64,000 nt of DNA from an uncultured Marinicella sp. (GTDB lineage: Bacteria; Pseudomonadota; Gammaproteobacteria; Xanthomonadales; Marinicellaceae), in assembly GCA_947502925.1 (NCBI GenBank), contig CANNBS010000002.1, forward strand, positions 213,079-277,078, in the 5' to 3' direction. Both the position numbers and the translations under genes were made by a program. The notes under the pieces were generated by a model, which searched no databases, had not been told where the DNA came from, and saw only the letters and a list, made by a program, of their open reading frames with translations. Numbering within the stretch: position 1 is the stretch's first letter; the number at the start of each line of letters is the position of its first letter. This document shows positions 61,639 to 64,000 of the stretch, one piece after another.

Positions 61639-62838
61639 ATGATCCCACTTCTCGACTTTTTAGACAAAGGTCTGCTTGATTTATCCGGTTGGCAAATCAC
61701 TTTAATCACGCTCATCGCGGTTCAAATTACTTTATCCGGCGTGAGTCTGTATCTTCATCGTGACCAAACTCACCGAGGCATTAAACTTCACCCCTTGATT
61801 GCCCACTTTTACCGCTTTTGGTTGTGGTTTACCACCGGTATGTTAACCAAAGACTGGGTCGCCATTCACCGTAAACACCACGCTTATTGTGAAACCGAAG
61901 ATGATCCGCACAGCCCGCAAATTCACGGCATTAAAAAGGTTTTGCTTGACGGTGTGGGTTTATACACCCAGGAACGAAAAAACCAGAAAACGCTGGATAA
62001 ATATGGACATGGCACACCCAATGACTGGATAGAACGCAATCTGTACACCCGCTTTCATTACCTTGGCATTGTGCTTCTGGCCGCCTGTAATGTAACATTA
62101 TTCGGGATTATCGGCTTGGCCGTCTTCGCCATCCAGGTGGCCTGGATCCCCTTCTTTGCCGCCGGTGTCATTAATGGTTTGGGCCATTTCAGCGGTTATC
62201 GTAATTACCGCACTGATGATAGTTCCAGAAATTTAACCCGCTTTGCCTTCTTTATTTATGGCGAAGAATTACACAATAACCACCACGCCTTCCCCGCTTC
62301 TTGCAAATTTTCCCATAAAAAAGGTGAGCATGACATCGGCTGGTACACCATTCGGGTGTTTAACAAAGTGGGCTTGTGCGAGATTAATAAAACTGTTCCG
62401 CAATTGTGTATTGATAATGACCAGCAAGACATTAATCCGGAAACCATTAAAGCCCTGGTGACCCATAAATTTAATGTTTTACAAAAATACATTAACGATG
62501 TGATAAAACCGCAACTTCATCAGGAATATGCCGACACGTCTAAGACCATGCGCAGAAAACTTAAAAAGTACACCCGACTTTTATCGCTGGAAAAACGCTA
62601 TTTAAAACGCAAAGGTCAACAATTGCATGCTCAATTTAATGACAGTGAAACTTTACAGATATTATTGTCATATAAGCACGAGTTGCAAACAATCTGGAAT
62701 AACAGCGGCCAATCGGTTGAAGATAAAATTGAAGCCTTAAAACAATGGTGTCAAAAAGCCGAAGCCAGTGGCATTCAAATGCTTCAGGATTTTGCCCAAT
62801 CCATTCGAAAATACAGGTTACAGCTGCAACCGGTTTAA
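61639..62838 (+). CDS. Membrane fatty-acid desaturase with C-terminal helical extension
   Basis: A 399-residue acyl-lipid or acyl-CoA delta-9-type desaturase. The three histidine boxes are HRDQTHRG (HxxxxH), HRKHHAYCETEDDPHSP (HxxHH) and EELHNNHHAFPASCKFS (HxxHH). Four membrane helices are suggested (for example WQITLITLIAVQITLSGVSL). After the last box about 110 residues (LVTHKFNVLQKYINDVIKP to the end) form a charged, probably coiled-coil region not needed for catalysis in short desaturases; Pseudomonas DesB-type enzymes are similarly long. The frame opens at TTG 61585, but ATG 61639 starts the hydrophobic N-terminus. TATAGT at 61602 could be its -10. A terminator follows. Confidence 0.9.
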   Translation: MIPLLDFLDKGLLDLSGWQITLITLIAVQITLSGVSLYLHRDQTHRGIKLHPLIAHFYRFWLWFTTGMLTKDWVAIHRKHHAYCETEDDPHSPQIHGIKKVLLDGVGLYTQERKNQKTLDKYGHGTPNDWIERNLYTRFHYLGIVLLAACNVTLFGIIGLAVFAIQVAWIPFFAAGVINGLGHFSGYRNYRTDDSSRNLTRFAFFIYGEELHNNHHAFPASCKFSHKKGEHDIGWYTIRVFNKVGLCEINKTVPQLCIDNDQQDINPETIKALVTHKFNVLQKYINDVIKPQLHQEYADTSKTMRRKLKKYTRLLSLEKRYLKRKGQQLHAQFNDSETLQILLSYKHELQTIWNNSGQSVEDKIEALKQWCQKAEASGIQMLQDFAQSIRKYRLQLQPV

Positions 62839-62857
62839 GCCAAACAGCAGCCTAATT

Positions 62858-62882
62858 AAGCCGCTCTATAAGCGGCTTTTTT
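62858..62882 (+). terminator. Rho-independent terminator after the desaturase gene
   Basis: AAGCCGCT (62858-62865), loop CTATA, AGCGGCTT (62871-62878), then a run of T. It lies between the convergent desaturase and nuclease genes. Confidence 0.88.
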
Positions 62883-62912
62883 ATGGGTTTATTTTGAGGA
62901 ATCTTGTGATTT

Positions 62913-64000
62913 TTAATTTTCGATCAATGACAACTGAAACCCGGCCAGCACCGGATCATGATCAGAGGATGAATAAGGATTAACCTGATAAAAATGTGCC
63001 GGCCGCTTAATGTCACCACCCAATGGTGATAATCGATAGCCAAAATCTCGAATTTCATCGGAATTTATATGCCATTGAGATACGCCGGTGGCGTTTTTGT
63101 ACGCTATTGGGTTGGCCATAATATAATCGAGGGAACCGACCTTGCCACGATAGGAAGTGGTCCAGTTCTCTACCCCCAGAAATTCCCTGGCCAAATTCAC
63201 ATAGCCGGCTTCTTCAAAAACCTTGATCGGATCTTCTTTTTGATAGGAATTAAAATCGCCAACAATTAACTGCATGTCAGCGCCCATGCCTGTTGGGTCT
63301 TGAGCCATCCAGTCAGTTATTTGCTTAGCCGCTCGGGCTCGTGTGGGGTTATAGCAGCCTTGCCCGTCTTTTTGGGCCATGTCACGACCTTCAGCATCAC
63401 GACAGCCTTTGGATTTTAAATGCAATGACGCCACTGTGACCAGCTCTCCACTGGTTAAATGTCTGAAGGTTTGTGCCAACACCGGACGATTTCTGTGATC
63501 TTCAAACTCAGCTAAGACATCCCGGCTGAGCACAGCATAATCACCCACCGGCTGCACCTTTAAAGGCTGGTAAATCAAACCGACTTTAATCACATCCTGA
63601 CCCAGCTGTCCGGCATCGACAAAGGCCCACTTATTCTTTTGAGCATTCTCATTTAACGCGTTAATGAGTTTAATAAGGGACTCGTCTGGGTTGTTTTGAA
63701 GTTCTTGTAAACCAACCACCGCGGTATCCATTCGGTTAATAACGGTCACTAACTTCTGAAGTTGTCGGGTTTTTTCCTGCTCATTTCTGGCGCCACGACA
63801 ACCCATGCCGATGATAGTGCCACAACGATCAGCGCCGTCATTGTAATCGGTAAACCAGTTTTCAACGTTAAAAGCCGCCACTGTGAAATCACCTTCTGGG
63901 CGTGTCGGTTTAGGTTCGCGAAAATTTAATTGAGGACTGATTTTTAGTGCCTGAGTGGGCTGTAATTTGTAGCGCCCAAAGACATAATTAAGCACGCCGA
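62913..64000 (-). CDS. ExeM/NucH-type extracellular endonuclease (N-terminus cut by window edge)
   Basis: The C-terminal part of an extracellular nuclease of the endonuclease/exonuclease/phosphatase fold. About 362 codons are visible; the frame runs off the right edge (the codon at 63995 is GTG but lies mid-protein, where LNYVFGRYKLQPT matches the linker before the catalytic domain). Catalytic motifs are FTVAAFNVENWF (Asn), VVGLQELQNNPD (metal-binding Glu), VTVASLHLKSKGC, LIVGDFNSYQKEDP (Asp and Asn) and the final YSSSDHDPVLAGFQL (Asp-His). The Cys pair CGTIIGMGCRG is typical of ExeM. It would degrade extracellular DNA or serve nutrient scavenging and biofilm turnover. The upstream signal and OB-like domains are outside the window. 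Confidence 0.93.
   Translation of the reverse strand, partial: GVLNYVFGRYKLQPTQALKISPQLNFREPKPTRPEGDFTVAAFNVENWFTDYNDGADRCGTIIGMGCRGARNEQEKTRQLQKLVTVINRMDTAVVGLQELQNNPDESLIKLINALNENAQKNKWAFVDAGQLGQDVIKVGLIYQPLKVQPVGDYAVLSRDVLAEFEDHRNRPVLAQTFRHLTSGELVTVASLHLKSKGCRDAEGRDMAQKDGQGCYNPTRARAAKQITDWMAQDPTGMGADMQLIVGDFNSYQKEDPIKVFEEAGYVNLAREFLGVENWTTSYRGKVGSLDYIMANPIAYKNATGVSQWHINSDEIRDFGYRLSPLGGDIKRPAHFYQVNPYSSSDHDPVLAGFQLSLIEN

Overview
The window looks like ordinary chromosome from a free-living, probably marine, gammaproteobacterium. Evidence: RecBCD, LapA/LapB, AmgK/MurU peptidoglycan recycling, Coq7 ubiquinone synthesis, HflD next to MnmA, and a WbpM/CapD-type epimerase. A secreted beta-helix protein ending in a YADGFE tail and an ExeM/NucH-type nuclease recall Marinicella and relatives of the Lysobacterales; that placement is inference. 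No tRNA, rRNA, CRISPR, insertion sequence or prophage was recognised. Both window edges cut genes: a SNF2 helicase on the left and the nuclease on the right.

Layout. 1-14.6 kb, all minus strand: partial SWIM/SNF2 helicase, proC, a VOC protein, recD-recB-recC, a membrane diguanylate cyclase and a DUF6165 gene. 14.7-24.4 kb, mixed strands: an MltF-like transglycosylase without a normal start codon, a PP2C phosphatase, anmK and an M23 peptidase, tyrS, a DUF481 porin-like protein, coq7 with ETF-QO, and a cold-shock gene. 24.5-28.7 kb: GntP permease, a peroxiredoxin-DUF4920 fusion, hpt-cdd, galU. 28.6-33.7 kb, minus strand: an envelope-polysaccharide and lipid cluster (plsC, lapA, lapB, WecA-like transferase, CapD, galU). 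33.9-39.7 kb, plus strand: a compact run with a small secreted protein, amgK, murU, NhaC, nudJ, mnmA and hflD. 39.7-40.2 kb is a hairpin-rich repeat spacer before acnA. 42.9-48.2 kb: an outer-membrane protein, two more diguanylate cyclases, a YhiN-type flavoprotein, maiA and a second repeat spacer. 48.3-55 kb: a very large WD40-amidohydrolase, a DMT transporter, and a YfcH/SDR/YwbE/GST run. 55-64 kb: beta-helix protein, SulP transporter, a GldA/F/G-like ABC operon ending in pdxH, a fatty-acid desaturase and the nuclease.

How genes fit together. AnmK, AmgK and MurU form most of the MurNAc salvage route that feeds UDP-MurNAc; the MltF-like and M23 enzymes would release or remodel the same wall. 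GalU, CapD, the WecA-like transferase and LapA/LapB belong to LPS and surface-polysaccharide assembly. Three diguanylate cyclases, all without an obvious RxxD inhibitory site, point to c-di-GMP signalling.

The least ordinary signals concern gene expression. Four genes (plsC, lapA, a YwbE-like gene and a DUF1207-like gene) have a perfect TATAAT box only 7-8 nt before the ATG, which suggests leaderless mRNAs. Two genes (MltF-like, and a GGDEF gene with an in-frame TAA at codon 9) have coding sequence that extends upstream of any ATG, GTG or TTG. No convincing undescribed multi-gene system was found.
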